Assembly (NCBI GenBank): GCA_034110465.1
Contig: JAWUZD010000010.1
Coordinates: 1 to 64,000, forward strand
Length of the DNA stretch: 64,000 nucleotides
Source of the DNA: Aurantibacter sp034110465
GTDB taxonomy: Bacteria; Bacteroidota; Bacteroidia; Flavobacteriales; Flavobacteriaceae
Reading direction: 5' to 3'
Shown: positions 33,238 through 42,868 of the stretch, piece by piece
Layout: every line of letters begins with the position of its first letter
Numbering within the stretch: position 1 is the first letter of the stretch
Program-made: the position numbers and the translations under genes
The notes under the pieces: model-generated
Database searches by the model: none
What the model saw: the letters and a program-made list of their open reading frames with translations, nothing else
Told to the model about the DNA's origin: nothing

Positions 33238-33768
33238 TTAATTATTTAAGGCCTGTTTTATATGCGCTAAATGATGTAAACTATGCCAAGCATAAATGCC
33301 TATGTTTTCCTTTAAAGTCACTTTAGCATTAGTTTCAGGATGTATAAAATAACGATTCAAATCCGCTTCCGTTAATGTTTTAATAAAAGCAACCAATTTA
33401 GCGTGTATAATTTTTAGATGTTGTAGAGACAAATCTATTGGCAACTTATAATCTTCTAAATTTGCCCAAGCGACTTCATTATACGCTTTTATAATTGGCT
33501 CATTTTCCGTTATTGCCCATTTAAATCTAATATAACTATGATGATGACTATCAGAAATATGATGCACCACTTGTTTTACTGTCCAACTTCCAGGTCTATA
33601 TTCACGTTGTAAATCTTGTTTAGATAAATTTTCGGTCAATGCTATTATTTTTTTAGGAAAATTTTCTAAAATAGCAATCCATTCCTCAATATGTTGTTGC
33701 GTTATTTCTTCTGGTTTTTTAAATTCTCCAATAGGAAATTTTAACAGATATAATTTATCTTTAGTCAT
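33238..33768 (-). CDS. DinB superfamily (YfiT-like) putative metal-dependent hydrolase/transferase
   Basis: 176 aa four-helix bundle. The metal-site histidines are visible: SWTVKQVVHHISDSHHHSYI (~63-80) and the C-terminal YAWHSLHHLAHIKQAL. The sequence RYRPGSWT-like (LQREYRPGSWTVKQVVHH) is typical of the YfiT/bacillithiol-transferase branch. Bacillithiol is used in many Bacteroidota, so a thiol S-transferase role is possible but not shown. Its partner in the pair is the CsaA-like gene. Confidence 0.9.
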   Translation of the reverse strand: MTKDKLYLLKFPIGEFKKPEEITQQHIEEWIAILENFPKKIIALTENLSKQDLQREYRPGSWTVKQVVHHISDSHHHSYIRFKWAITENEPIIKAYNEVAWANLEDYKLPIDLSLQHLKIIHAKLVAFIKTLTEADLNRYFIHPETNAKVTLKENIGIYAWHSLHHLAHIKQALNN

Positions 33769-33917
33769 AAATTTAAAGATATAAAAATCGACATATTTAT
33801 CTCTATTATTTCATAATTTTTAATTGATTTAATAAGCACAAATAGTAGCTAAAACATAAAATTCTATTAAATTTAACAGCCATTTAAGTCAATTACGTAA
33901 CTTTCCATAAAAAAAAT

Positions 33918-35288
33918 ATGTTTTCTAAAATTCTTCAAGATCAAAAAACGTTTTTTACATCTCAAGAAACTAAATCAATAGCATATAGAGTTTCATTGTT
34001 AAAAAATTTGAAATTTGAAATTCTAAACAGAGAACAAGCTATAATTGATGCTATTTATAAAGATTTTAATAAACCAGCTTTTGAAACTTATGTTACAGAA
34101 ATATCTGTGGTTTTATCAGAAATCGATTTATTTATAAAAAACATAAAAACGTGGTCTAAACCAAAACGTATTAAGCCAGCATTATTAAATTTCCCGTCAA
34201 CTGAGTTTATATACAAAGACCCTTATGGAACTGTTTTAATAATTTCGCCTTGGAATTATCCGTTTCAATTAGCTATAGCACCTTTAATAGCAGCAATAGC
34301 TTGTGGAAATACAGTTGTTTTAAAACCAAGTGAATTAACGCCTAACACCTCTAATTTATTAAGATCTATAATAAGTAAGGTTTTTAAACCAGAACACGCA
34401 TTGGTTATAGAAGGAAATGCGGAAGTCGCTTCTAATCTATTGAAATTAAACTGGGATTATATCTTTTTTACTGGAAGTGTAAATGTGGGGAAAATTGTAG
34501 CTAAAGCTGCGGCAGAAGATTTAACACCAGTAACTTTAGAGTTAGGTGGAAAAAACCCTTGTATAATTGACGAAACTGCTAATTTAGAACTAACCGCTAA
34601 ACGACTAGTTTGGGGTAAATTTTTAAATGCAGGACAAACGTGTATTGCGCCAGATTATATTTTAATTAAAGAGAGTATTAAAAATGAATTTTATAATGCT
34701 ATAAAAAAAGAAATTATAGCTGCATACGGAACTAATCCCGAAAATTCCAAAGATTTTACAAGAATTGTTAATGAAAAGAATTTTGAGCGCTTAAAAAGTT
34801 TTTTAGAAAATGAAACTATTATCTGTGGTGGAGAAACTAATTCTGAAACAAACTACATTGCTCCTACTATTTTAGATGAACCAAAACTGTCTAATAAAGT
34901 TATGATAGATGAAATATTTGGACCTATTTTACCTGTAATTTCATATTCAAGTTTTGAAGATATTTCTAAAATAATTAATAATTATGAAAAACCATTAGCT
35001 CTATATATTTTTAGTAATAATTCAGATTTTAAAACTAAGATTTTGAGTTGTTTTTCTTTTGGTGGTGGCGTAATTAACGATACTATTATACAATTCACCA
35101 ATCACAGATTGCCTTTTGGTGGTGTTGGAAATAGCGGTATTGGTGCTTATCACGGCGAATATTCTTATAAAACATTTACCCATCAAAAAAGTGTTGTAAT
35201 AAAAGGGAATTGGTTGGATTTACCTTTTAGATATGCACCTTATAGTGGTAAATTAAAAACGATAAAAAAACTCTTTAAATGGCTTTAA
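33918..35288 (+). CDS. Aldehyde dehydrogenase
   Basis: 456 aa, short form without N-terminal extension. NAD-binding loop FTGSVNVGKIVAKAAAEDL (~185), catalytic Glu in VTLELGGKNPCI (~210), catalytic Cys in FLNAGQTCIAPDYI (~242), and EIFGPILPV (~335). The C-terminal region (YSYKTFTHQKSVVIKG) resembles class 3 / fatty aldehyde dehydrogenases, which oxidise medium- and long-chain aldehydes. No hydrophobic tail is present. Convergent with a MarR gene 17 bp downstream, which may or may not regulate it. Confidence 0.94.
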   Translation: MFSKILQDQKTFFTSQETKSIAYRVSLLKNLKFEILNREQAIIDAIYKDFNKPAFETYVTEISVVLSEIDLFIKNIKTWSKPKRIKPALLNFPSTEFIYKDPYGTVLIISPWNYPFQLAIAPLIAAIACGNTVVLKPSELTPNTSNLLRSIISKVFKPEHALVIEGNAEVASNLLKLNWDYIFFTGSVNVGKIVAKAAAEDLTPVTLELGGKNPCIIDETANLELTAKRLVWGKFLNAGQTCIAPDYILIKESIKNEFYNAIKKEIIAAYGTNPENSKDFTRIVNEKNFERLKSFLENETIICGGETNSETNYIAPTILDEPKLSNKVMIDEIFGPILPVISYSSFEDISKIINNYEKPLALYIFSNNSDFKTKILSCFSFGGGVINDTIIQFTNHRLPFGGVGNSGIGAYHGEYSYKTFTHQKSVVIKGNWLDLPFRYAPYSGKLKTIKKLFKWL

Positions 35289-35304
35289 ATAATAAATTTG
35301 ATAG

Positions 35305-35796
35305 TTAATTATCATCTAATTCAACTTTATTTATTAAATCAATGTAGTACTCTTTTTTATCTTCCTTTAAATCAGAGTAAATTAAAGATGACGAATCTGT
35401 AATTGCAGATAAATACGTCATAACATCTTTCTTTTGTTCTTTTGTTAGTTTTTCAAGAAAAACATCGTTACAAAACTGTTCTTCTTTATCTAAAAAAACA
35501 CACGTCTTTTTCCCTTTTGGGGTTAAATACAGTTTAACATTCCTTTTATCTGTTTGGTCAACTTTCTTATCTATGTAACCTTTTGTTACTAATTTATTAA
35601 CCGCTTTTGTAGTAGTTGTTTTATCTACAAGAAGCAACGATGATACATTTTTTTGATTAATGCCTGGATTTTCTTTTATTCGAACTAAAAATTGATATTG
35701 GCCTTTCTCTAAATTAATAGATTTCATAACATAGTCACAAAACGTATTTACAGCTCTATAGATTAATCCAATTTCTCTTAATATATCTTTATCCAT
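35305..35796 (-). CDS. MarR family transcriptional regulator
   Basis: 163 aa. The winged-helix core is complete: LEKGQYQFLVRIKENPGINQ (helices 2-3), KNVSSLLLVDKTTTTKAVNK (recognition helix) and GYIDKKVDQTDKRNVKLYLT (wing with conserved DxRxxxxxLT). Such repressors sense small phenolic or lipophilic compounds or redox state. It is convergent with the aldehyde dehydrogenase, and a hairpin separates it from the S74 protein upstream on its own strand. No palindrome of a convincing type was found in front of it. Confidence 0.92.
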   Translation of the reverse strand: MDKDILREIGLIYRAVNTFCDYVMKSINLEKGQYQFLVRIKENPGINQKNVSSLLLVDKTTTTKAVNKLVTKGYIDKKVDQTDKRNVKLYLTPKGKKTCVFLDKEEQFCNDVFLEKLTKEQKKDVMTYLSAITDSSSLIYSDLKEDKKEYYIDLINKVELDDN

Positions 35797-35872
35797 ATTA
35801 CTTTAAGAATCAAAATTATTATAATGACTAAAGTATAAAAAGTTAATTAAACTAGTAGTTATATAATAAATA

Positions 35873-35903
35873 AAAAAGACACTCAAATATTTGAATGCCT
35901 TTT
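35873..35903 (-). terminator. Hairpin terminator after S74-domain gene
   Basis: Imperfect ~15-bp stem aaaaagacactcaaat / atttgaatgcctttt with one mismatch and a wobble, 20 bp beyond the stop of the S74 protein, T-rich on the minus strand. Confidence 0.7.
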
Positions 35904-35923
35904 ATTACTGAATATTAATTTCC

Positions 35924-37822
35924 TTATTTTTTATTTAATAATTGAATTAATAATATATTTTGAGCTCTTAACTCTTCAACTGCCGTTTTTAATTCCTCTA
36001 TTTGTTCTTGCTGCTCTTGAATTGCTTTAACTGTAACAGGAATTATTTGATTATACTTTATGCCGTTAGGGTTTTCGATATCCATTTTAACCATATCTTC
36101 ACCTTCTTTTACGGTATACCAATCAGATGTTTTAACAGCTTCTGGAATAACCTCTAATAACTCTTTTGCATTAAAACCTATAGAAATATCATCTTCTTCA
36201 GTTGTTGACATTCTGCTTCCAATTTTCACAGGTGCTTCTTTATATACAAATGGATTCAACTTCATAATTTCAGACAAGCCTTTCATTTTATATTCAGATT
36301 TTCCACTTGTTTTATTATATATAGTTCCTCCTCCACCAACTGCAACAAAATTAGTTGAATAAACATCTTGCCAATACCTATCGTTAGTATTAATAACTGC
36401 ATCTGCACCTAAATCTAATAAATTGCTTGTAAATGGACTTACAGTATTACTAAAAAAGAACTCAGCATTACCATCTAAAATATACTCTATAGAACCAACC
36501 TCTATTGCAGATCCACCACTATCTCCAGCATAAAATCCTGCAACAAAATCTACTGTAAATAAATTATTTCCAGTATCTCTAAAAGTTGTATTATCATTTC
36601 CTAAAAGGATTGTAGAACCTGCACCAAAGTTGACATAATCATCTATAGGATTAGTTCTCATTATTCTTCTATTATTTCCTTGTAATTCAAAATAACCTGT
36701 AGAATTTCCATCAATAGTTAAATCAGAACTACTCAAATCTATAGTTGTGTCCTCAATAAGTGCTCCTCCTAATTTAGCTGTTCCTGCTGCTTCATTTAAA
36801 CCATTTGTAAAAGAATATGTTCCACTTCCTCCGCCGCCGCCAGAAGCAACTTTCCATGTTGCATTTCCATTAGCATCTGATGTTAAAACATAACCATCTT
36901 GTTGTTGTCCATCTTCTAACCTAAAGATATAATTTTCTGCTCCTACTGCTGTTTCTGTAACTAAAACATCATCGAAAGCTGCTCCAATATCATCATTTCC
37001 TATATATGTAAATTTCAAAGAATAATTATTACCCACAATAACAGTATGTGTTCCAGAATAAGATGTATTAATAGAATCTGAGGTTAATGATAAAACAGCT
37101 GGTAAAACAGTTGTTGAAGTTGTTTCGTTATAAAGTGTTACTTCAAAACTATCTCCTGCACCAAAATCATTATATCCGTAATTAAAAGAAACTTCAACTG
37201 AAGTTGATGTTGGAGTAAATGTACCTTCTGTTACGGTTTGATTTTGCGCACAACTATTATATGCTATGTAAGCTCTTTCATCTGTACATGTATTACAAGA
37301 ACCTTGAAATGTATCTACATTGTTTACATGCCATATATTAGGAGCTGTAGTACAACCATTACCCGGGTTTAAAGTATTATTTAAAGTGCCAGAAGAAAAA
37401 TCGTTTGAATATAATGTAGTTACAGATCCACCTCCTAAAACAGTAGTACCTGTTATATGAAATTTAGCACTAGGTGCTGTATTACCAACTCCTACATTTC
37501 CTGTATTTGCATTATACATTTCTGTCCCTGAAACAGTCCAATCATTATCTACTCCAAAACCTCCAAAAGTGGTCCAAATAGTGCCATCAAAATACCAAAA
37601 CCCAGAAACACCATCTGTTTGGTAAACTAAAAGTCCTGTTGCAGGTCCAGCTATTGCTGTTTTTTGAGCTAATGTCATTCTAGGGATTAATATTCCAGAA
37701 TCTATAGATTCAATATCTAACATTGATGAACTGTGAGGTGCTGTATTATTAATACCAACCTGAGCATAACTAGTTGCAAAAGAAAATAGTAGAACTATTA
37801 AAAGACCTTTTAAATTTTTCAT
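35924..37822 (-). CDS. Exported protein with S74 intramolecular chaperone (tail-fibre type) domain
   Basis: 632 aa. Signal peptide MKNLKGLLIVLLFSFATSYA, then the common flavobacterial N-terminus VGINNTAPHSSSMLDIES and LVYQTDGVSGFWYFDGTIW. A lectin/MAM-like beta domain with paired cysteines spans ~140-290. After a glycine tract (ASGGGGGSG) comes a beta-helix-like shaft, and the last ~120 residues form the S74 domain: SEYKMK fits the SDxxxK self-cleavage motif (Ser and Lys five apart), then LSEIMKLNPFVY, IGFNAKELLEVIPEAV, IKYNQIIPVTVKAIQEQQEQ and a coiled coil. S74 domains trimerise fibres and often cut themselves off. No T9SS C-terminal signal is present. Surface fibre is the likely role; ligand unknown. 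Confidence 0.88.
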   Translation of the reverse strand: MKNLKGLLIVLLFSFATSYAQVGINNTAPHSSSMLDIESIDSGILIPRMTLAQKTAIAGPATGLLVYQTDGVSGFWYFDGTIWTTFGGFGVDNDWTVSGTEMYNANTGNVGVGNTAPSAKFHITGTTVLGGGSVTTLYSNDFSSGTLNNTLNPGNGCTTAPNIWHVNNVDTFQGSCNTCTDERAYIAYNSCAQNQTVTEGTFTPTSTSVEVSFNYGYNDFGAGDSFEVTLYNETTSTTVLPAVLSLTSDSINTSYSGTHTVIVGNNYSLKFTYIGNDDIGAAFDDVLVTETAVGAENYIFRLEDGQQQDGYVLTSDANGNATWKVASGGGGGSGTYSFTNGLNEAAGTAKLGGALIEDTTIDLSSSDLTIDGNSTGYFELQGNNRRIMRTNPIDDYVNFGAGSTILLGNDNTTFRDTGNNLFTVDFVAGFYAGDSGGSAIEVGSIEYILDGNAEFFFSNTVSPFTSNLLDLGADAVINTNDRYWQDVYSTNFVAVGGGGTIYNKTSGKSEYKMKGLSEIMKLNPFVYKEAPVKIGSRMSTTEEDDISIGFNAKELLEVIPEAVKTSDWYTVKEGEDMVKMDIENPNGIKYNQIIPVTVKAIQEQQEQIEELKTAVEELRAQNILLIQLLNKK

Positions 37823-37883
37823 TTTAAATATAATTTTTTATCAAAATATTTTATTTAGATTAATAAATAAAATTTGAAATGCG

Positions 37884-37927
37884 AATCTAAAAATAATAGT
37901 TGAAAGTTCAACTATTATTTTTAGATT
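37884..37927. terminator. Perfect 21-bp inverted repeat between ComM-like and S74 genes
   Basis: Left arm starts aatctaaaaataatag (37884-37904), the loop is ag, and the right arm (37907-37927) is its exact complement. It is 31 bp beyond the stop of the ComM-like gene and 62 bp before the S74 gene, so it may end transcription of the former, but it lacks a clean T-tail and could also be an operator. Confidence 0.55.
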
Positions 37928-37958
37928 AATTTTAATAAAAAAAGAAATTGATTAGTTA

Positions 37959-39494
37959 TTAGCCCAACCAGCCTTCTCTATCTAAACTTCTATATTGTAT
38001 AGCTTCTGTTAAATGTCCTCCTGTAATGAATTCACTATTTTCTAAATCGGCAATAGTTCTAGATACTTTTAAAATCCTATCGTAAGCTCTGGCAGATAAA
38101 TTTAAGCGTTCCATTGCTGTTTTTAATAAGGTTTTAGAAGCATCTTCTAAATCGCAATATTTTCTTATCTGTTTAGTAGTCATTTGTGCATTATAATGTA
38201 CTTTTTCTGAGCTTTTAAATCGTTTTGTTTGAATATCTCTAGCAGCAGTAACACGTTTTCTTATATCTACAGAAGATTCAGCTTTTTGATCACTTGACAA
38301 TTTTTCAAAAGGTACTGGAGTAACTTCAATATGAATATCTATTCTATCTAATAATGGTCCAGAAACCTTACTTAAATAACGTTGCATTTCTGCAGGGCTA
38401 GAAGTTACTGGCGCATCTGGATCGTTAAAATAACCACTTGGACTAGGATTCATACTTGCAACCAACATAAAACTACTTGGGTAAGTTACTGTAAATTTAG
38501 CTCGACTAATAGTTACTTCTCTATCTTCCAAAGGTTGACGCATAACCTCTAAAACATCGCGTTTAAATTCTGGTAATTCATCTAAAAACAAAACACCATT
38601 ATGAGATAATGAAATTTCGCCTGGTTGCGGATAACTTCCGCCACCTACAAGTGCGACGTTTGAAATGGTATGATGTGGACTCCTAAATGGCCTTTGAGAC
38701 AGTAATCCTGAACTTTTTACACGACCCACAACAGAATGTATTTTTGTGGTTTCTAATGCTTCATGTAATGTCATTGGTGGCATAATACTAGGCAAACGTT
38801 TTGCTAACATTGTTTTTCCTGCTCCTGGAGGACCAATTAAAATTATATTATGTCCGCCAGCTGCTGCAATTTCAATACAGCGTTTTATACTTTCTTGTCC
38901 TTTAACATCTGAAAAATCGAATTCAGGAAAATCTAAGTTCTTGTAGAATTCTTCTCTTGTATTTACTGTGGTTTCTTCTAATGGTTCGTTTTTATCGAAA
39001 AAATTAATGACTTGTTCAATATTATCTACGCCATAAACTTTTAATCCATCTACAATTGCTGCTTCTTTAGCATTCTGATTGGGCAAAATAAATCCTTCAA
39101 AACCTTCTTCTTTAGCTTTAATAGCAATTGGCAAAGCTCCTTTTATGGGTTGAAGAGATCCGTCTAAAGATAATTCGCCCATAATAACATACTTGTCTAG
39201 TTTATCTGCCTGAATTTGATTTGAAGCAGCAAGAATTCCAATAGCTAAAGTCATATCGTAAGCAGAACCTTCTTTACGTAAATCTGCTGGACTCATATTA
39301 ATTATTAGCTTTTTACCAGGAATTTTAAACCCATTATTTTGTAATGCTGCCGCAATACGATAATTACTTTCTTTAATAGCATTATCTGGTAAACCAACCA
39401 AATGATAACCTATTCCTTTATCTACGTTAACTTCAACCGTAATAGTTGTTGCGTCAACTCCAAAAACGGCACTTCCAAAAACTTTTTTTAGCAT
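37959..39494 (-). CDS. comM: YifB/ComM family Mg chelatase-like AAA+ ATPase
   Basis: 511 aa, full length. The N-terminal Lon-like fold reads VFGSAVFGVDATTITVEVNV, GIGYHLVGLPDNAIKES and LGILAASNQIQ. The AAA+ core has Walker A IGPPGAGKTMLA (~220), FRSPHHTISNVALVGGG, Walker B GVLFLDELPEF (~304) and the family's C-terminal domain ISARAYDRILKVSRTIADLE. ComM is a hexameric helicase that drives branch migration during natural transformation, but it is also kept in non-competent bacteria. It stands alone here. Confidence 0.95.
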   Translation of the reverse strand: MLKKVFGSAVFGVDATTITVEVNVDKGIGYHLVGLPDNAIKESNYRIAAALQNNGFKIPGKKLIINMSPADLRKEGSAYDMTLAIGILAASNQIQADKLDKYVIMGELSLDGSLQPIKGALPIAIKAKEEGFEGFILPNQNAKEAAIVDGLKVYGVDNIEQVINFFDKNEPLEETTVNTREEFYKNLDFPEFDFSDVKGQESIKRCIEIAAAGGHNIILIGPPGAGKTMLAKRLPSIMPPMTLHEALETTKIHSVVGRVKSSGLLSQRPFRSPHHTISNVALVGGGSYPQPGEISLSHNGVLFLDELPEFKRDVLEVMRQPLEDREVTISRAKFTVTYPSSFMLVASMNPSPSGYFNDPDAPVTSSPAEMQRYLSKVSGPLLDRIDIHIEVTPVPFEKLSSDQKAESSVDIRKRVTAARDIQTKRFKSSEKVHYNAQMTTKQIRKYCDLEDASKTLLKTAMERLNLSARAYDRILKVSRTIADLENSEFITGGHLTEAIQYRSLDREGWLG

Positions 39495-39605
39495 AAGACA
39501 TTGGTTTTCTTAAATGTACTAAAATTTAAGCAAAAAAAACAAGAACTAAAATTCTCGCTTTTTTAATCTAAAATGTATTTATGATTTTTTAAATAGTATC
39601 TAAAA

Positions 39606-41561
39606 TTACTTCTTGAAATTTTCTAAGCCTTTTTGCAACCAGTTATAGTATTCTTCTGCATTTGGAGTATTTGCAGTAGTATGATTTAATAATTGTAAAT
39701 CACAATTCATTAACACATAAAAAGGTTGTGAATTATTATTAAAATTTATAGTTTGAAAGGTTGACCACTTATCTCCAATTGTTTCTATACGTTTTTTTGA
39801 ACCATTAGCTCTTAAAAAATCAAACTGCTCATTTTCTGGTAATTCTTTTCTATCATCTACATAAAGTGAAATAATTACATAATCTTGAAGTGTATTATAA
39901 ATTTTATCTTGACTCCAAACTTGTTCTTCCATTTTTCTGCAATTCACACAAGCCCAACCCGTAAAATCTAACATTATAGGTTTGTTTTGCTCTTTTGCAG
40001 CTGCAACGCCTTGTGTAAAATCTTTATAACATTCTAAACCCAACGGACATTCAGACTCTTTCTCGTACAAACTATAAGTTAATGGTGGCGGAAAACCACT
40101 TAATAACTTAAGGTTAGCATGTTCTGTATTAGTTAAACCAGGAATTAGATAAATTACAAAAGCGACAACTAAAATAGCAAAACTGACTCTAGGAATTCCT
40201 AATTTCTTTAATGGACTATCGTGTGGGAATTTAATTTTACCAAATAAATAAAGTGCTAAACCTATAAAAATAATAATCCAAATTCCAATAAATACTTCAC
40301 GTTTTAATAAACCCCAATGTTTAACTAAATCGGCATTAGAAAGGAATTTAAAAGCCATAGCTAATTCTAAAAAACCTAAAACAACTTTAGTTGAATTTAA
40401 CCAACCACCAGATTTAGGTAAAGAGTTTAACCATTTTGGAAACATAGCAAATAAAGTAAATGGTAAAGCTAACGCTAAACCAAATCCACTCATTCCCATA
40501 GTTAATTGCATTGCTCCTCCATCGCTAGTTAAAGAACCTGCTAATAAAGAACCTAGAATTGGACCTGTACAAGAAAAAGATACAATAGCTAAAGTTAAAG
40601 CCATAAAGAATATTCCAATAAAACCACCTATTTTAGAAGAAGTTTCATCCATTTTATTTCCCCAAGACGTTGGTAATGTGATTTCATAAAAACCAAAAAA
40701 CGAAAATGAGAAAAAAGCTAATATTCCAAAGAAGATAATGTTTAACCAAACGTTAGTTGAAATTGTATTTAGTATTTCTGGGTTTAATGAGTCTAAAAAG
40801 TGAAAAGGCAAACTTAATAACACGTAAATAATTAAAATAAACAAACCATAAAGCATTGCATTTGCAATTCCTTTTTGAGTGTTTTCAGCACTTTTAGTAA
40901 AAAAGGAAACTGTTAATGGTATCATTGGAAACACACAAGGTGTTAGTAACGCTATTAAACCTCCTAAAAAACCAAGAATAAAGATTCCAATGTTTGTCTT
41001 CTCTTTTACTTCTTCTTTTTGAAATTCTCCAGCACCTTTTATATCTATTTTTAATTTTTCAGATAGTAATTTAGAATTTTCATCGATAGTTATATTCTTT
41101 TCAAGAACATTAGTACCATCTAAAGATAAAATGAAATTTTTAGTTTCATTAATACATACTGTTTTACATACTTGATAGAAAAACTCAACTTCAATCTGTT
41201 TATTTTCAGGATTTAAAATTTTAATTTTTTGATTAAGAATTGCCTTTTTTGAAAAGAAAATTTCGTTAACACCAAATATTTCATTAAACTCTTTGTAAGT
41301 TTTCCCTTCTTTTAAAACACCTATTAATTCATAGTTCCCATTAATGTTTAAGAAATCAACTTCAAAATTTAAAGGTCCGCCTTCAGGTGTATATTGAGAG
41401 TAAATATGCCAATCATCATCTATATCAGCTTCAAAAACTAAATTATATTCAGTATCAGAATTTTTTTCTACTTTAGTTTGCCATTTTACAGGTTCTAAAA
41501 CTTGAGCAACACTACTTCCTAAAGAAAACAATGTTATAAATAATGCTAATATATATTTCAT
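39606..41561 (-). CDS. DsbD-like thiol:disulfide interchange protein
   Basis: 651 aa. Signal peptide MKYILALFITLFSLGSSVAQ, an N-terminal nDsbD-like domain with a cysteine pair (FFYQVCKTVCINETKNFI), then about eight transmembrane helices (LGGLIALLTPCVFPMIPLTV and FSCTGPILGSLLAGSL carry the two membrane cysteines), and a C-terminal thioredoxin domain with active site GWACVNCRKME (~540). The three modules pass reducing power from cytoplasmic thioredoxin to periplasmic proteins. It overlaps tilS by 4 bp (ATGA), so the two are translated together. Confidence 0.94.
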   Translation of the reverse strand: MKYILALFITLFSLGSSVAQVLEPVKWQTKVEKNSDTEYNLVFEADIDDDWHIYSQYTPEGGPLNFEVDFLNINGNYELIGVLKEGKTYKEFNEIFGVNEIFFSKKAILNQKIKILNPENKQIEVEFFYQVCKTVCINETKNFILSLDGTNVLEKNITIDENSKLLSEKLKIDIKGAGEFQKEEVKEKTNIGIFILGFLGGLIALLTPCVFPMIPLTVSFFTKSAENTQKGIANAMLYGLFILIIYVLLSLPFHFLDSLNPEILNTISTNVWLNIIFFGILAFFSFSFFGFYEITLPTSWGNKMDETSSKIGGFIGIFFMALTLAIVSFSCTGPILGSLLAGSLTSDGGAMQLTMGMSGFGLALALPFTLFAMFPKWLNSLPKSGGWLNSTKVVLGFLELAMAFKFLSNADLVKHWGLLKREVFIGIWIIIFIGLALYLFGKIKFPHDSPLKKLGIPRVSFAILVVAFVIYLIPGLTNTEHANLKLLSGFPPPLTYSLYEKESECPLGLECYKDFTQGVAAAKEQNKPIMLDFTGWACVNCRKMEEQVWSQDKIYNTLQDYVIISLYVDDRKELPENEQFDFLRANGSKKRIETIGDKWSTFQTINFNNNSQPFYVLMNCDLQLLNHTTANTPNAEEYYNWLQKGLENFKK

Positions 41562-42865
41562 ATTAATGATATTTTAATAATTGATTGGGTTGATTTAGTT
41601 ACTTTAAACCGATTGTCTAATCTGTGATTTATAACCCAAACTACTTGGTTTGAGCTACGCAATATTAAAGCTTTTTCCTTTGCTATCAAAGAGAGTTTTA
41701 TATCCTTAAAATATTTACTTAATTTCTTTTTCCCCTTCATCCCTGATGGGTAAAAATAGTCGCCTTCTTTTTTAGAACTTACAGATAAAGGAAAGTTTAA
41801 CATTTTAGCATCTACAAAAATCGAATTATTATCAGTAACATCAACATTAGAAACTTTTTCGAAAATTATTTTGCCTAAAGGTGTATTTAAGGTTTCTAAA
41901 GCATTTACAGTAGTTTCAAAATTATTCTGAACAACTTTTCTAGTTAAGATAAGTGTTTCTCTATCTTTTAAAAGCTGATGTGTTTTAGATGTTATTATTT
42001 TTCCAGATTGCGCCTCTAATAAACCTACAATATCGTTAAAAGCCGTAAAACCATAGATTTTAAACATTTCGTGGAGATAAGCTTTTGGAACATCTATTTT
42101 TTTAAATTCAGAAATTTTGTAAACTGTTTCTCCTTCTGTTTTAGAAATAACTGCACGTTTTAAAACAGCCTTTAAACTTTCGGCTACAATAGATTTGGTG
42201 TCATTTAAATTAGAAATTGTAGTGTTTAAATTCTGAAGTATGTTTGGGTTTATATCTTTTAAAACAGGAATTACATCGTGTCTTAATTTATTTCTTAAAT
42301 ATTTAGTAGATGCATTGCTACTATCTTCTCGCCAATTAATCTGTTGCTCTAAAGCATACGTTTTAATAGTTTCTCTAGAAAATGGCAATAAAGGTCTTAC
42401 TATATTATTATTTTGTGGCGGAATTCCAGTTAATCCTTCTATTCCTGTTCCACGAGATAAGTTAATAAGTAAAGTTTCTAAATTATCGTCTGCGTGATGT
42501 GCTGTTAAAACATAATCTAAAGTTTCTGTCTCAAGAATTTCTTCAAACCAATTATATCTTAATTTTCGTGCTGCCAATTGAATCGATAATTTTTCTTTTT
42601 TGGCAAATTCTTCAGTTTGAAACGTTTTAGTAAAAATCTCTACTTCTAAATCTTTAGCTAATTGAATTACAAAAGCTTGATCTGTATTACTTTCTTCTCC
42701 TCTTAAAGAAAAATTACAATGTGCTAAGCTGAAATCTAATTTTAAGAACTTGCATAAATGTGCTAAAACAACACTATCTAAACCGCCCGAAATAGCAATA
42801 AGTAGCTTGCTTTCATTTAAAAATGAAAAATTATTATTAATATGTATTTTAAATTCTTGAAGCAT
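41558..42865 (-). CDS. tilS: tRNA(Ile)-lysidine synthase
   Basis: 435 aa. The N-type ATP pyrophosphatase motif LLIAISGGLDSVVLAHL (~22-38) carries SGGxDS; AHCNFSLRGEESNTDQ and YVLTAHHADDNLETLLI (~120) complete the catalytic domain. The C-terminal domain (LSVSSKKEGDYFYPSGMKGK, KKLSKYFKDIKL) is the TilS substrate-binding part. It modifies cytidine 34 of the CAU-anticodon tRNA-Ile to lysidine so that it reads AUA, an essential reaction. Between pabB (3 bp upstream) and the dsbD-like gene (4-bp overlap), forming a three-gene operon. Confidence 0.96.
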   Translation of the reverse strand: MLQEFKIHINNNFSFLNESKLLIAISGGLDSVVLAHLCKFLKLDFSLAHCNFSLRGEESNTDQAFVIQLAKDLEVEIFTKTFQTEEFAKKEKLSIQLAARKLRYNWFEEILETETLDYVLTAHHADDNLETLLINLSRGTGIEGLTGIPPQNNNIVRPLLPFSRETIKTYALEQQINWREDSSNASTKYLRNKLRHDVIPVLKDINPNILQNLNTTISNLNDTKSIVAESLKAVLKRAVISKTEGETVYKISEFKKIDVPKAYLHEMFKIYGFTAFNDIVGLLEAQSGKIITSKTHQLLKDRETLILTRKVVQNNFETTVNALETLNTPLGKIIFEKVSNVDVTDNNSIFVDAKMLNFPLSVSSKKEGDYFYPSGMKGKKKLSKYFKDIKLSLIAKEKALILRSSNQVVWVINHRLDNRFKVTKSTQSIIKISLI

Positions 42866-42868
42866 AAT

